Origin: Cohnella sp. CFH 77786
GTDB lineage: Bacteria; Bacillota; Bacilli; Paenibacillales; Paenibacillaceae
DNA: 64,000 bases
Direction: 5' to 3'
Assembly: GCF_019400745.1 (NCBI RefSeq)
Contig: NZ_WJIB01000009.1
Coordinates: 62,001-126,000, forward strand
Shown here: positions 8,144 through 16,789 of the stretch, one piece after another
How positions within the stretch are numbered: position 1 is the stretch's first letter
How the letters are laid out: each line of letters opens with the position of its first letter
Program-made: the position numbers and the translations under genes
Notes under the pieces: generated by a model
Database searches by the model: none
Seen by the model: only the letters and a program-made list of their open reading frames with translations
What the model was told of the DNA's origin: nothing

Positions 8144-9367
8144 ATGCGATTATCCGTGGTATGGGACATTCGGAATCCGTGCGGAATCATGGTTTCTCTG
8201 GTTATGCTTCCGCTGCTCCTGACCGGGTGCTGGTCGCGAGTGGAAATCAACGACCGGCTTTTCGTGACCGCCATGTTTGTCGATGCGGGGGAACAAGAAG
8301 ATGAGATCAAGTTGACTTTGGGGTTCCCCATGCCCAGCCGGATGACAAGGCTTCAAAGGGGAGTTGCGGAAGGAGAAGGAAACCCTTACGCAACGGTGAC
8401 GAAAACAGGTGAATCGATTGCCGCGGCTTACCGAAAGATTCAATCCGAGCTCTCCCGCCAGATCAATTGGGGCCATACCCGAATTATTCTCGTTGGCGAT
8501 AAGATGGCCCGAAGGGGGTTGCGGCCGATTCTGGAATTCGTCCTCCGGCAGCCATCGTTTCAAATCAAATCCTACGTCTTTCTCGTCTCGGGGGAAGCAA
8601 CGTCAATGGAAGGAGTCATTCCCATACCCGAGCGATTTCCTTCGGAACTGTTGCGCGAATTGGCTGCTCGGAGGTCCATTGTCGATACGAAGGTGAGGGA
8701 CCTGCTGCTTGGCGGACCCGGCTTGCGAGATGGACTTGTCGGCCGGTTAAGAGTCGCGCCGGAAGTGATGACCAGCGAAAAGGGCAAAACGGCCTTACGA
8801 GTGTTCAACAACGGGGCAGGCATGATCAAGGACGAAAAGCTGATCGATTATTACGAACTTCAAGAGATGCGCGGCGCGTTATGGGTCATGGGGCGCATGG
8901 AAAATGCGCTCATTTCGGTTGTCTCTCCTACGGACGGAAAAACGGTGGATTTTTTGATCGTGAAGGCGGAAACCAAAATCAAAGCGGAGACCCGTGGAGA
9001 TCGCGTTCGTTTCCGCATTTTGCTTGAAGCGGTTGACGATGTCTTATCTACCGAATCCGATATTGATTTGCTAAATCCAGTACAAATCAAAAAGCTGGAA
9101 GCCAAGCTGAATGACCAATTAGAGGATCGAGTGATGAAAGCATTGGAAAAATCTCAGCGAAATGGGGCTGACGTGTACCAGTTAGGCAACTATTTGGAAT
9201 GGTACAAGCCTGCCCTATGGAAACGGTGGAAAACGGATTGGCATCGGCATTACATGAAAGATGTCGACTTTAGGGTGAAGACCGACGTTCGTATCCGACG
9301 TCTTGGAGGAGAACGCAACCCTTATTGGAAGCCCGGCAAGCCGCCGGAAGGGAAGGGTAGCGAATGA
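8144..9367 (+). CDS. GerC-family germinant receptor lipoprotein
   Basis: 407 residues. C subunit of the receptor, a lipoprotein on the outer face of the inner spore membrane. The signal peptide ends in a lipobox LLTGC (about residues 25-29), and 'CWSRVEINDRLFVTAMFVD' is the standard GerC N-terminus after the lipidated Cys. 'GESIAAAYRKIQSELSRQINWGHTRIILVG' is the next conserved block. Starts 2 bases after the A subunit stop. Its final stop codon overlaps an ATG in the next gene. The C-terminal domain ends in 'WKTDWHRHYMKDVDFRVKTDVRIRRLG', as usual for the family. Confidence 0.94.
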   Translation: MRLSVVWDIRNPCGIMVSLVMLPLLLTGCWSRVEINDRLFVTAMFVDAGEQEDEIKLTLGFPMPSRMTRLQRGVAEGEGNPYATVTKTGESIAAAYRKIQSELSRQINWGHTRIILVGDKMARRGLRPILEFVLRQPSFQIKSYVFLVSGEATSMEGVIPIPERFPSELLRELAARRSIVDTKVRDLLLGGPGLRDGLVGRLRVAPEVMTSEKGKTALRVFNNGAGMIKDEKLIDYYELQEMRGALWVMGRMENALISVVSPTDGKTVDFLIVKAETKIKAETRGDRVRFRILLEAVDDVLSTESDIDLLNPVQIKKLEAKLNDQLEDRVMKALEKSQRNGADVYQLGNYLEWYKPALWKRWKTDWHRHYMKDVDFRVKTDVRIRRLGGERNPYWKPGKPPEGKGSE

Positions 9368-9387
9368 ATTCTCCCGGAGGGAAAACG

Positions 9388-10488
9388 ATGGAACGCATCT
9401 CCCAGTCCCAATTGATCATGCTTTTAATTCTTAACTTTTACGGCCCGGCCACCGGGTTTATTATTAACGGATTAAGCGAAGGAACGGGTTATGAAGGCTG
9501 GATAAGCCTGATCGCGGGATGGGCGGCAGGATTGGTGCTCGTTTTCCCAATCTTGAAAGTGGCTTCCCGCCGTCCCGACGAATTTATAACCCGCTTCGGG
9601 GGGCAATTGGTCGGGAGATGGCTGCACGTGCTCATCCTGACCCTCTATTTTTATCAAACCATGTACATTGGCGCGAATTTGATACGGGAGCTTAGCGATT
9701 TTTTGGCGCTCGTTTATTTGCCGCTCACTCCCAATTGGGCCATTGCTTCTTTATTTGGTCTAAGCGTCATTTTGGCCGTCCGCTCGGGAATTGAAAACAT
9801 TTTTCGTGCCGCCTCAGGCCTATTGATTATCGTGGTCGGTGTCGTATTTCTGAACCCCTTCCTGATCCAGAAGGAGATCATTTGGCCGATTGCGGGGGCA
9901 TTTATCCGTCATTGGGAACTTCGGCCGATATGGGGGGGGATGATCGCCGCCATAGGAATTCTGGATATGTCCAAGGTTCTTTTTATCTATCCGCATCTCC
10001 GTAACAAAGAAAAGACGTTTCGTTCCTTGGCCATCGGAAGCGGATGCGGGGTGTTCATGATCATCTTGACTTATTTGACCTGCATCATGGTTTTTGGCGT
10101 GCATTCTACGGCTCTCTTGTCCTACCCGACGTTGGAAATGTTCCGTATGATTCGGGTAGGCGATTTTCTGGAAAATATGGATCCGATTTTTATCGGGATA
10201 TGGATTTCGAGCTTATTCGTTAGAGTCAGCTTTTTTTTATATATTGCCGTTTCCGGCATCGGACAGATGATGGGGTTGAAACACAGCAAGCCGCTAGCTT
10301 TTTCCATTGGGGCGGTGATGATCGGAATGTCCGAACATATTGCCGTCAATATAACCGAACGACAGGAATTTCTGAAAAAGGTTCTCCCGGTCTTCACCTT
10401 AACGGTCGAACTCTTATTACTCCTATACGTAGTCGGTTTATGGCTGCGTAAACGGAGCTTGCGCGTACACGAAACCGGGGCGGAATAA
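9388..10488 (+). CDS. GerB-family endospore germination permease
   Basis: 366 residues. B subunit of the germinant receptor, with an APC-superfamily fold of about ten transmembrane helices. In characterised receptors this subunit binds the nutrient. Typical sequences include 'ISQSQLIMLLILNFYGPATGFI' at the N-terminus, 'GWISLIAGWAAGLVL' and 'YIGANLIRELSDFL'. GGAGG at 9376-9380 lies 7 bases before ATG 9388, so that start is preferred over ATG 9364, which overlaps the GerC stop and lacks a site. The specific germinant cannot be predicted from sequence alone. Confidence 0.93.
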   Translation: MERISQSQLIMLLILNFYGPATGFIINGLSEGTGYEGWISLIAGWAAGLVLVFPILKVASRRPDEFITRFGGQLVGRWLHVLILTLYFYQTMYIGANLIRELSDFLALVYLPLTPNWAIASLFGLSVILAVRSGIENIFRAASGLLIIVVGVVFLNPFLIQKEIIWPIAGAFIRHWELRPIWGGMIAAIGILDMSKVLFIYPHLRNKEKTFRSLAIGSGCGVFMIILTYLTCIMVFGVHSTALLSYPTLEMFRMIRVGDFLENMDPIFIGIWISSLFVRVSFFLYIAVSGIGQMMGLKHSKPLAFSIGAVMIGMSEHIAVNITERQEFLKKVLPVFTLTVELLLLLYVVGLWLRKRSLRVHETGAE

Positions 10489-10519
10489 AGCGACTTTTGG
10501 CGAAAGGGATGAATATCGG

Positions 10520-10741
10520 ATGGTATTGCTGGTGATTGCTTACCTTGCGATTGCTTGGGGCGAATGGATCTATTTGAAAACCAATACGAAAAAAACGCGG
10601 ACGAAATGGGTGGTATTCGGTGTCGTCGCGTTTTCATTTCTATATAACGTTTTCGTCCTTTACACGAAAGACCTGATGCCTACGCAGGATGCCCTTCTCG
10701 TGCGATTGTTCGGGCCGATTCAACAAAGGTTGAGCGGTTAA
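10520..10741 (+). CDS. small membrane protein, probable D subunit of the germinant receptor
   Basis: 73 residues with two hydrophobic helices: 'VLLVIAYLAIAWGEWIYL' (about 2-19) and 'WVVFGVVAFSFLYNVFVLYT' (about 30-49), joined by a short Lys/Thr-rich loop. It lies 31 bases after the permease gene, in the same orientation, with AAAGGG upstream. Small two-helix D proteins in ger operons of Bacillus and relatives are known to modulate receptor function; the position, size and topology fit that class. Assignment is by context rather than sequence signature. Confidence 0.7.
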   Translation: MVLLVIAYLAIAWGEWIYLKTNTKKTRTKWVVFGVVAFSFLYNVFVLYTKDLMPTQDALLVRLFGPIQQRLSG

Positions 10742-10847
10742 GGATTGGATGCCTAACGCCAAACTGGCTGTAGCAGGATGTATGGCATATGAGATGAGGC
10801 ACCCACCATCCTGCAAGCCCAGCTCTGCCTGACGTACGCTTATCAGG

Positions 10848-11765
10848 TCATTCCTCTTGAAATGCTGCTTGCAATTCCGCAATGTTGAACTTTTTCATCT
10901 TCAAGAACGCCTGCGTGACACGATCGCGTTGTTCCGGCGTGCCCTTCATCATCATCTCGTCCAGTGCGGCGGGGGAGATTTGCCACGAAACGCCGTATTT
11001 GTCTTTAAGCCAGCCGCACTGCTCGGCTTCGGGTACGGCGGAAAGCCGTTCCCAGTAGTGATCGATGTCCTCCTGCGTCTCGCAATTGACCAGGAGAGAA
11101 ATCGCCTCGTTGAAGTTGAACCGGTGTTCCCTCGCGCTGTCCATGGCCGCAAACCAGGTGTTTTCCAGCATAAAGTCGGTGAACATCACCGTTCCCTCTT
11201 GGTCAGGCTCTTGGCCGGGGCCATACCGGAAGAGGGTGCCTGGTTTGGCATTCCGGAAGACCGAAAGGTAGAACTCGCGTGCCTCTTCCGCGTTGCCGCA
11301 ATTATCGCCCACGAACATCATGGATGGGACGATTGTCGGCCGCGGCTCTCCATCCGGATTCGTCAGAATAAGCTGCCAGGAGACGCCGTACTTATCCTGG
11401 ATCCAGCCATACCGTTCGCTGAACGGGTACTTGTCAAGCGGCATAAGTGCGGTGCCGTCTTCGGACAACTTGTTCCACGATTCGTCGATCATGTCTCGCG
11501 CGTACTTCTCGCGTGAGGGATCGAAATTCACGATAAACGAGATGGAAGGATTGAACGGAAAGAGCGGCCCCGCAGAGATGGCCATAAACGGTTGTCCCCA
11601 GACGTTGAACGAAACGAGATCGCAATCGCCGGATGGCGTATTTTGCAATGTTGTCATGCTTGTGATTTTGGAATCCGGGAACACAGAGCAATAGAACTTC
11701 GCGGCTTCTTTCGCCTCCTTGTCGAACCACAAGTGCGGGGTGATGAGTTGGTTTAACGGCTTCAC
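10848..11765 (-). CDS. tandem VOC (PhnB-like glyoxalase) domain protein
   Basis: 305 residues made of two PhnB-like VOC domains, about 1-145 and 155-305. Each has the 'F..N.EEA..FY..VF....' start ('[23 protein letters not shown]', '[17 protein letters not shown]') and the paired ending '[14 protein letters not shown]' / '[14 protein letters not shown]'. Related single-domain proteins were once annotated as 3-demethylubiquinone methyltransferases, but this annotation is doubtful and no substrate is known. GGAGG (11774-11778) is 8 bases from GTG 11765 but only 2 from ATG 11771, so GTG is the likely start. Single gene, oriented like the kinase gene upstream of it. Confidence 0.88.
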   Translation of the reverse strand: MKPLNQLITPHLWFDKEAKEAAKFYCSVFPDSKITSMTTLQNTPSGDCDLVSFNVWGQPFMAISAGPLFPFNPSISFIVNFDPSREKYARDMIDESWNKLSEDGTALMPLDKYPFSERYGWIQDKYGVSWQLILTNPDGEPRPTIVPSMMFVGDNCGNAEEAREFYLSVFRNAKPGTLFRYGPGQEPDQEGTVMFTDFMLENTWFAAMDSAREHRFNFNEAISLLVNCETQEDIDHYWERLSAVPEAEQCGWLKDKYGVSWQISPAALDEMMMKGTPEQRDRVTQAFLKMKKFNIAELQAAFQEE

Positions 11766-11990
11766 GATCATTTCCTCCTTTTTTTGTCACAACGCGAACT
11801 CTATTGTGATTCTAACACCAGGATTGAATTTTAGTTTCTTACGGATTGCGGAACTCCTGAGGGATGAGACAAAATCGCGATACTTCGAAATCGAATCCTT
11901 CGTAACATTTGCATACTTAACTCCATCGCGGCTGTTGTAATGCAGACCTCATAGTGCTCGCTTAATTCCTATATTTTCATTAAAGCGACT

Positions 11991-14900
11991 TCAATTCGGT
12001 ATTCTAAAGCTGACGGTAGTGCCTTTTGCCGGAGTGCTGCGGATAAGCAGTCCTGTGCCGTATAAACGCTTCAAACGCCGGTCTGTATTGTGCACGCCAA
12101 CTCCTTTTCTTTTGGCAGAAACGGGATTCAATATTTGGTTCACGGCTTCCTCACTTATTCCCACCCCGTTATCCGCGATCGTAATTTCAGAGAAGTCTGC
12201 ATCATGCGTAATGTTAATCGTAATGACACCGCCGCGGGAACGTTTCATAATCCCATGATAAACCGCGTTTTCTACAAGGGGCTGAATGGAAAGGGGCGGT
12301 ATCAGCAACGGTCTGGTTTCGTCCACCTCCCAGATCACCTCCAGCTTGTCTGCGTAACGTACTTTTTCGATGTACAGATAAGAGCGGACGAGGTCAAGCT
12401 CATGACGCAGCGGAACAATGTGTTCCGAATTTTTATAATCAAAACTTGTCCGGAGATATTCGCTAAAGACAACAAGAAGCCTGCGCATTTCCCCCGTATC
12501 GATTTCACTGAGCGCCGCAATGGAATTTAAGGTGTTGAAGAAAAAATGAGGCTTGATCTGCGCCTGAAGCCATGCGGCTTCCATCCGAAGCCGTTCCGCC
12601 ATCGCTTGCCTGGTATGGGTCAACGCACGAACCCTGGATTTCAATTCCAGAGCGTCCATCGGCTTCGTTACATAATCGTTAGCGCCGGCTCTGAACCCGG
12701 CATACAGATCTTCAGGCCGGCTGCGCGCGGTCAAAAGCAAAATCGGAAGCTCGACAAGGGAGAAACGCTCGCGTATCCGGTTAGCCAATTCGTAGCCTGA
12801 CATTTGCGGCATCATGACATCTGCAATAACCAGATCCCACTCTTGCTTATCCAGCTTGGACAAGGCGTCTTTGCCGCTTGTTGCCAATACGACATCATAT
12901 TGATCGGCGGAGAGAAGGTTATCTAAAATTTTAAGGTTAATCGGATCATCGTCTACGGCCAGAATTCTCGGGCGATTTCCTGCTGAAGCAGGTATCATTT
13001 CGAGAGAAGCCTCGTCTGCGCTGGACGCCGCTGCAGCAGTTTCGGGAAACGCGAAGGAGGAGTCATCTCTTAGGGTCGTGATCTGTTCATCGGACGGGCC
13101 GAAGAGAGGAAGCGTCAGGGTAAATACCGAGCCTTCGCCGGGAGTTGATTTGACTTGCAGGCTTCCATCCAGCAATTCAGCCAGACGCTTGCTAATGCTT
13201 AATCCGAGACCAAGCCCGCCTCCCACCGAGGTCATTGAAGAGTCTCCCTGCTCATAGGACTTGAATATCCTCGACTGAAGCTCTTCGGTCATCCCGATCC
13301 CCGTATCTTTGATGTGAATGTTGGCTTTGCCGTCATAGGCCTCGGCCGTAATGGTGACAGAGCCTTCATTTGTATACTTGACTGCATTATGGACCAGATT
13401 GAACAATATTTGAACGAGCCGATTTTCATCGGCAATGACGTTCGGGAATGTATCCGGGATCTCCTGGATGAGAAGAATGGGTTTGTCCTCTATCATGAAT
13501 CGAAGCATGTCCATCACGCCGGCAGCAACGGATTGAAGCTGAACGCGTTTAACATGGATCTGGATTCTATTTTCCCTCAGACGATTTAAGTCCAGAAGAT
13601 CATTCAGCATAAATGACATGCGACGCCCTACCCTGATCAGCAGCTCCAGATTTTTGGCATTATGCTTGTCCAATGCCGATCTCGCAGTATCAATGATGCT
13701 CTGGGCAATGTTGATCATACCGTGAAGAGGGTTGCGCAGTTCATGAGAGATTACGGCAAGGAACTCGTCCTTTTTGCGGTCCGCTTGTTGAAGCGTCTCG
13801 GCGAGCCTTTTCGTATTCTCGGTTGCCCGGAAAAATTTCACCGACCAGTACAAGGCCAAACTGAAAAAAGATAGGATAATATCAAACGGGTAATAGGCTG
13901 CTTCGAACAAGCCCTCATTATCCAGAAAACTCCATACGGCATGGGACAAAGTCCCGATTCCTCCAAGAAGCATGTAAAAGAAGCCATCGTTTCTTTTCCA
14001 GGCTTCGCGGATATAAAATGCGGGAACGAAACACGCCCCTGCAGCGTTCAAAAGCAACGACAGCGGTTCTATCAATACTACGTAAGAAGCTGGAGACAGC
14101 ACGCTCACCAAGGCCGCTATGCCGCACAGCGTACAGAACCAAGGGATGAGTTTCGATTTTCCATATTGGGGAAAAAGATGCTTCAAAAAAAGAGTAACGA
14201 ACAAGGCAATGCCGCAATAGGCAAGATGCCGCAGTTTCATCGACCACTCAAAGTCGAGAGGCACCCATATCAGCAATAACTTCTCATAGTTCGTCAGGAT
14301 GGAGCCGGCTGCGCAGAATAAGAGCAGGGAGAAATAAAGCAGCATTCTGTCCTTGTTTCGGAACAGGTATAGAATGAAAGAGCAGAACCCGTACAGAAAT
14401 AAAACGATAATGGCGATCAAGTTCGTGGTGATATAAAAAAGCGATTCTCGCTCGATCGCGTCGGCCGTACCGAACTTCAAAGAGCCGACGATTCCCCCGC
14501 CGCGAGCGTATTCGTAATTGGATACATGCATAATGATCTCTATCCGCTTTCCATCTTCCAAGAAGTAGACGGAGTAAGGAGAGTTCCGTGCCTGGTGCCG
14601 TTCTTTCTCTGTTGCCGGCCGCCCGTTTTCCGCCAATAAATGGCCGTTTACGTACATTTCGGAGGCGCCGATCGCTTTCATTACTCGAATGCCATACATG
14701 GTGTCTTGGTCTGCGGAGGTCTGAACGACCAATCGGTACGTTCCGTACCCGAATGCGGCGCCTCCTTTGGCAGCGGACGAGAAGGCGTCATCCCATTTTC
14801 CCGGAACTTGGAGGTAGGTTCTGTCCGCTGGCGCTGTGAGATTATCAAAATCGGCGGGTGTCAACCACCGTTCCGGATAAAATTCCCACTCGCCTTCCAA

Positions 14901-15110
14901 GGTAATCGGACGGCTGCCGTTGACGCTTAATCCTCGAAGATCCAGAACGCCATGCTTGGCAAGAGGATGCTCGGGGACGATTTGAAAGTAGATCCAGAGC
15001 ATTCGGAATCCTACCAATACGGTGCAGATCAGCACGACCAGTAATATCATTTTTATATGGGTATTCTTGCTTATTGAGTCCGCCATTCCTACTTTTTTCA
15101 ACATACCCAT
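11991..15110 (-). CDS. hybrid sensor kinase/response regulator with two kinase cores
   Basis: About 1039 residues. Order: one N-terminal membrane helix; an extracellular 7TMR-DISM jelly-roll sensor (about 60-215); seven membrane helices (about 220-430); a HisKA domain with phosphoacceptor His near 456 in 'FLAVISHELRNPLHG'; a HATPase with 'NLVHNAVKYTNEG' and 'GGGLGLGLSI'; a receiver domain with Asp near 764 in 'DLVIADVMMP'; then a second kinase core of the LytS/YesM type with 'AQIKPHFFFNTLNSI' (His near 855) and its own ATPase domain. The receiver between two different His kinases suggests an internal relay that finally reaches a separate LytTR- or AraC-type partner; no such gene is adjacent. 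Start placed at ATG 15110 behind AAGGG; ATG 15125 is possible. Ligand unknown; the DISM fold suggests a carbohydrate. Confidence 0.9.
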   Translation of the reverse strand: MGMLKKVGMADSISKNTHIKMILLVVLICTVLVGFRMLWIYFQIVPEHPLAKHGVLDLRGLSVNGSRPITLEGEWEFYPERWLTPADFDNLTAPADRTYLQVPGKWDDAFSSAAKGGAAFGYGTYRLVVQTSADQDTMYGIRVMKAIGASEMYVNGHLLAENGRPATEKERHQARNSPYSVYFLEDGKRIEIIMHVSNYEYARGGGIVGSLKFGTADAIERESLFYITTNLIAIIVLFLYGFCSFILYLFRNKDRMLLYFSLLLFCAAGSILTNYEKLLLIWVPLDFEWSMKLRHLAYCGIALFVTLFLKHLFPQYGKSKLIPWFCTLCGIAALVSVLSPASYVVLIEPLSLLLNAAGACFVPAFYIREAWKRNDGFFYMLLGGIGTLSHAVWSFLDNEGLFEAAYYPFDIILSFFSLALYWSVKFFRATENTKRLAETLQQADRKKDEFLAVISHELRNPLHGMINIAQSIIDTARSALDKHNAKNLELLIRVGRRMSFMLNDLLDLNRLRENRIQIHVKRVQLQSVAAGVMDMLRFMIEDKPILLIQEIPDTFPNVIADENRLVQILFNLVHNAVKYTNEGSVTITAEAYDGKANIHIKDTGIGMTEELQSRIFKSYEQGDSSMTSVGGGLGLGLSISKRLAELLDGSLQVKSTPGEGSVFTLTLPLFGPSDEQITTLRDDSSFAFPETAAAASSADEASLEMIPASAGNRPRILAVDDDPINLKILDNLLSADQYDVVLATSGKDALSKLDKQEWDLVIADVMMPQMSGYELANRIRERFSLVELPILLLTARSRPEDLYAGFRAGANDYVTKPMDALELKSRVRALTHTRQAMAERLRMEAAWLQAQIKPHFFFNTLNSIAALSEIDTGEMRRLLVVFSEYLRTSFDYKNSEHIVPLRHELDLVRSYLYIEKVRYADKLEVIWEVDETRPLLIPPLSIQPLVENAVYHGIMKRSRGGVITINITHDADFSEITIADNGVGISEEAVNQILNPVSAKRKGVGVHNTDRRLKRLYGTGLLIRSTPAKGTTVSFRIPN

Positions 15111-15216
15111 CAGTTCCCTTTCCATCTGCAGTGTTAAGTATATCGGATAGATTTAGCGGGTTGTGTATAGCGAGTCTTGGAGGAAAACCGGCTTCTGCTG
15201 AATGAGTGTTCGACTC

Positions 15217-15253
15217 TTGACATTCGCGCTTTAGTGTAACTATAATAGTTACA
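15217..15253 (+). promoter_or_regulatory. rrf2 promoter with overlapping 19-bp operator
   Basis: TTGACA (15217-15222), an 18-bp spacer and TATAAT (15241-15246) form a consensus sigma-A promoter. The perfect palindrome TGTAACTAT-A-ATAGTTACA (15235-15253) covers the -10 box. A factor bound there must block RNA polymerase, consistent with autorepression by the Rrf2 protein encoded directly downstream. Confidence 0.85.
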
Positions 15254-15268
15254 ACGGAGGGTGTTTTA

Positions 15269-15706
15269 ATGAAAATCAGCAGCAGATTTTCCATAGCCGT
15301 TCACATTCTATCGCTGCTCGATAAAGCCAATGGTGCGCACTGCACGTCGGAATGGATTGGCGACAGCGTCGGCACGAATCCAGTCGTCATTCGGAGAATA
15401 CTCGGGCAGCTGAAGAAAGCGGGATTGGCGGGCGTTCGAGCCGGCACAGGCGGTGCTTACTTGCTTAAAGGAGTAGCAGAAGTAACGCTGCTTGATGTTT
15501 ACCGGGCGGTGGAAGTCGTGGAGGATGGAGAACTCTTTCATATTCATGAACAGCCGAATCCCGACTGTCCAGTCGGAGCGAACATTCAAGCCGTTCTGGA
15601 ACTGATCTTACGACGAGCCCAAAATGCAATGGAAGCGGTTCTGGCTGACATTACGATGAATGAATTACTTTTCGAGCTTACCGCGCGAATAAACCGGCAA
15701 AGGTGA
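15269..15706 (+). CDS. Rrf2-family transcriptional regulator (YwnA-like)
   Basis: 145 residues. The N-terminal winged helix-turn-helix is typical: 'KISSRFSIAVHILSLLDK', 'TSEWIGDSVGTNPVVIRRILGQLKKAGLAGVRAGTGGAYLL'. The distal part has a single Cys in 'EQPNPDCPVGANIQAVLE', where redox-sensing or iron-sulfur members usually carry one to three Cys. One Cys argues for thiol sensing or no cluster, rather than an NsrR/IscR-type cluster. CGGAGG lies 9-10 bases upstream of ATG 15269. It is followed by an identical-type operator and a thiol oxidoreductase gene, which suggests a small thiol-stress regulon; this is inference. Confidence 0.9.
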   Translation: MKISSRFSIAVHILSLLDKANGAHCTSEWIGDSVGTNPVVIRRILGQLKKAGLAGVRAGTGGAYLLKGVAEVTLLDVYRAVEVVEDGELFHIHEQPNPDCPVGANIQAVLELILRRAQNAMEAVLADITMNELLFELTARINRQR

Positions 15707-15724
15707 GCTTTTTTTTGAATATGC

Positions 15725-15743
15725 TGTAACGATATTCGTTACA
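15725..15743 (+). promoter_or_regulatory. second TGTAAC-N7-GTTACA operator
   Basis: TGTAACGA-TAT-TCGTTACA is a perfect palindrome of the same length, same half-site TGTAAC and same 7-base centre as the one over the rrf2 promoter at 15235-15253. It sits 39 bases before the FrnE/DsbA-type gene. No strong promoter is obvious here, so the gene may have a weak promoter under this operator or be read from the rrf2 promoter. Confidence 0.75.
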
Positions 15744-15781
15744 ACGCCCTTCGTCGAAAAGAGTTAAGAGGAGGTCGCGGA

Positions 15782-16504
15782 ATGAAAATTGAAGTTTGGT
15801 CCGATTATGCATGCCCCTTCTGTTACATCGGAAAACAGCGGCTTGAAGCGGCGCTTGACCGATTCGCGCACAAAGACGATGTCGAGATCGTTTACCGAAG
15901 CTTCGAGCTCGATCCGCACGCACCGAAAGACGTGAATCACGACGTGCATGACATGCTTTCCGCCAAATACGGCATGAGTCGGCAGCAAGCCATTGCGATG
16001 AACGAGAAAGTCGGCCTTCAAGCGAAGGAAGTCGGACTCGAGTTCCAATTCGACACCTTGATTTTGACGAACACGTTCGATGCACACAGGTTGGCGCAAT
16101 ATGCCGCTAAGCAAGGCAAAATGGATCGTACGGCACGGGAGCTGTTTCAGGCGTACTTTACCGACTCCCGGCATTTGGGCGATCACGAAACGCTGGCCGA
16201 ATTGGCGGTGAAGGTCGGATTGGATCGCGATGAAGTGCTGAAAATGCTCGCCGGCACTGACTATTCCGCCGAAGTTCGCGCGGATGAGGAGGAAGCGAAA
16301 CGGCTTGGCGTGAGAGGGGTGCCGTACTTCGTGATCGACCGCAAATATGCCGTATCCGGGGCGCAGCCCGCCGAAATGTTTCTTCATGCGTTGGAGACGG
16401 CATGGAAAGAATCGCGTCCGTTGACCGTGTTGAACGAAGCCGGAAGCGAATCGGAGAAAACGGCATGTACCGAGGACGGTTGCGCTCCCTTCGGAAAAGC
16501 TTAA
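15782..16504 (+). CDS. DsbA-family oxidoreductase (FrnE-like)
   Basis: 240 residues, no signal peptide, thioredoxin fold with an inserted helical domain. The redox motif CPFC is at residues 12-15 in 'VWSDYACPFCYIGKQRLE', typical of the FrnE / 2-hydroxychromene isomerase-like branch of DsbA proteins. Later landmarks are 'NTFDAHRLAQYAAKQGK', the cis-Pro region 'GVRGVPYFVIDRKYAVSGAQP', and a tail with another Cys pair, 'CTEDGCAPFG'. AGAGGAGG is 8 bases upstream of ATG 15782. Cytosolic members act as thiol-disulfide oxidoreductases in oxidative stress. It probably belongs to the regulon of the preceding Rrf2 protein through the shared palindrome. Confidence 0.88.
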   Translation: MKIEVWSDYACPFCYIGKQRLEAALDRFAHKDDVEIVYRSFELDPHAPKDVNHDVHDMLSAKYGMSRQQAIAMNEKVGLQAKEVGLEFQFDTLILTNTFDAHRLAQYAAKQGKMDRTARELFQAYFTDSRHLGDHETLAELAVKVGLDRDEVLKMLAGTDYSAEVRADEEEAKRLGVRGVPYFVIDRKYAVSGAQPAEMFLHALETAWKESRPLTVLNEAGSESEKTACTEDGCAPFGKA

Positions 16505-16639
16505 AGAAAAGGAAAATCGCAGTAATCGGAGCACCCCGGCTATGTGAGCTATGCCGATTATGCGATTGCCGTCGTGGGTGAGATCGAGAATCCGCAGCAT
16601 ATCAACGAACGTTTTACTTTGGTCGGGGAAGCGGAATAA
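16504..16639 (+). pseudogene. NAD(P)H-binding oxidoreductase (YwnB-like), internally deleted
   Basis: Directly after the FrnE-like gene, codons from 16504 read KKRKIAVIGAP, the N-terminal beta strand and glycine start of an NAD(P)-binding Rossmann fold. From 16533 another frame reads PGYVSYADYAIAVVGEIENP and then HINERFTLVGEAE with stop TAA 16637-16639, which matches the C-terminus of YwnB-type NAD(P)H-binding proteins. Almost the whole middle, about 170 codons, is missing. No ATG precedes the N-terminal piece. B. subtilis pairs ywnA (rrf2) with ywnB, so the remnant probably marks a former third member of this locus. The deletion removed the catalytic core; it cannot be functional. Confidence 0.65.
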
Positions 16640-16680
16640 AGGGAAACGTATCGCCGCAATAATGAAGCGCCGCAATCCAA

Positions 16681-16720
16681 ATGCCGCAGCTCCGGAGTCC
16701 GGGGATGCGGCATTGTATTT
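16681..16720 (+). terminator. terminator between convergent genes
   Basis: ATGCCGCA (16681-16688) and TGCGGCAT (16706-16713), with the inner arms CTCCGG/CCGGGG, make a long hairpin followed by TGTATTT. It ends the rrf2-frnE region before the convergent GGDEF/EAL gene. Confidence 0.75.
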
Positions 16721-16789
16721 CCCATAACTCGTACTTGATTGGTTTGGGGGAAGACCTGGAACATTGCAAAATGGGTTATAGAACTCCGG

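Noticed and set aside
15764..16675. 303-residue minus-strand frame
   Set aside because: It is opposite the FrnE/DsbA-type gene, has no family features and no ribosome site.
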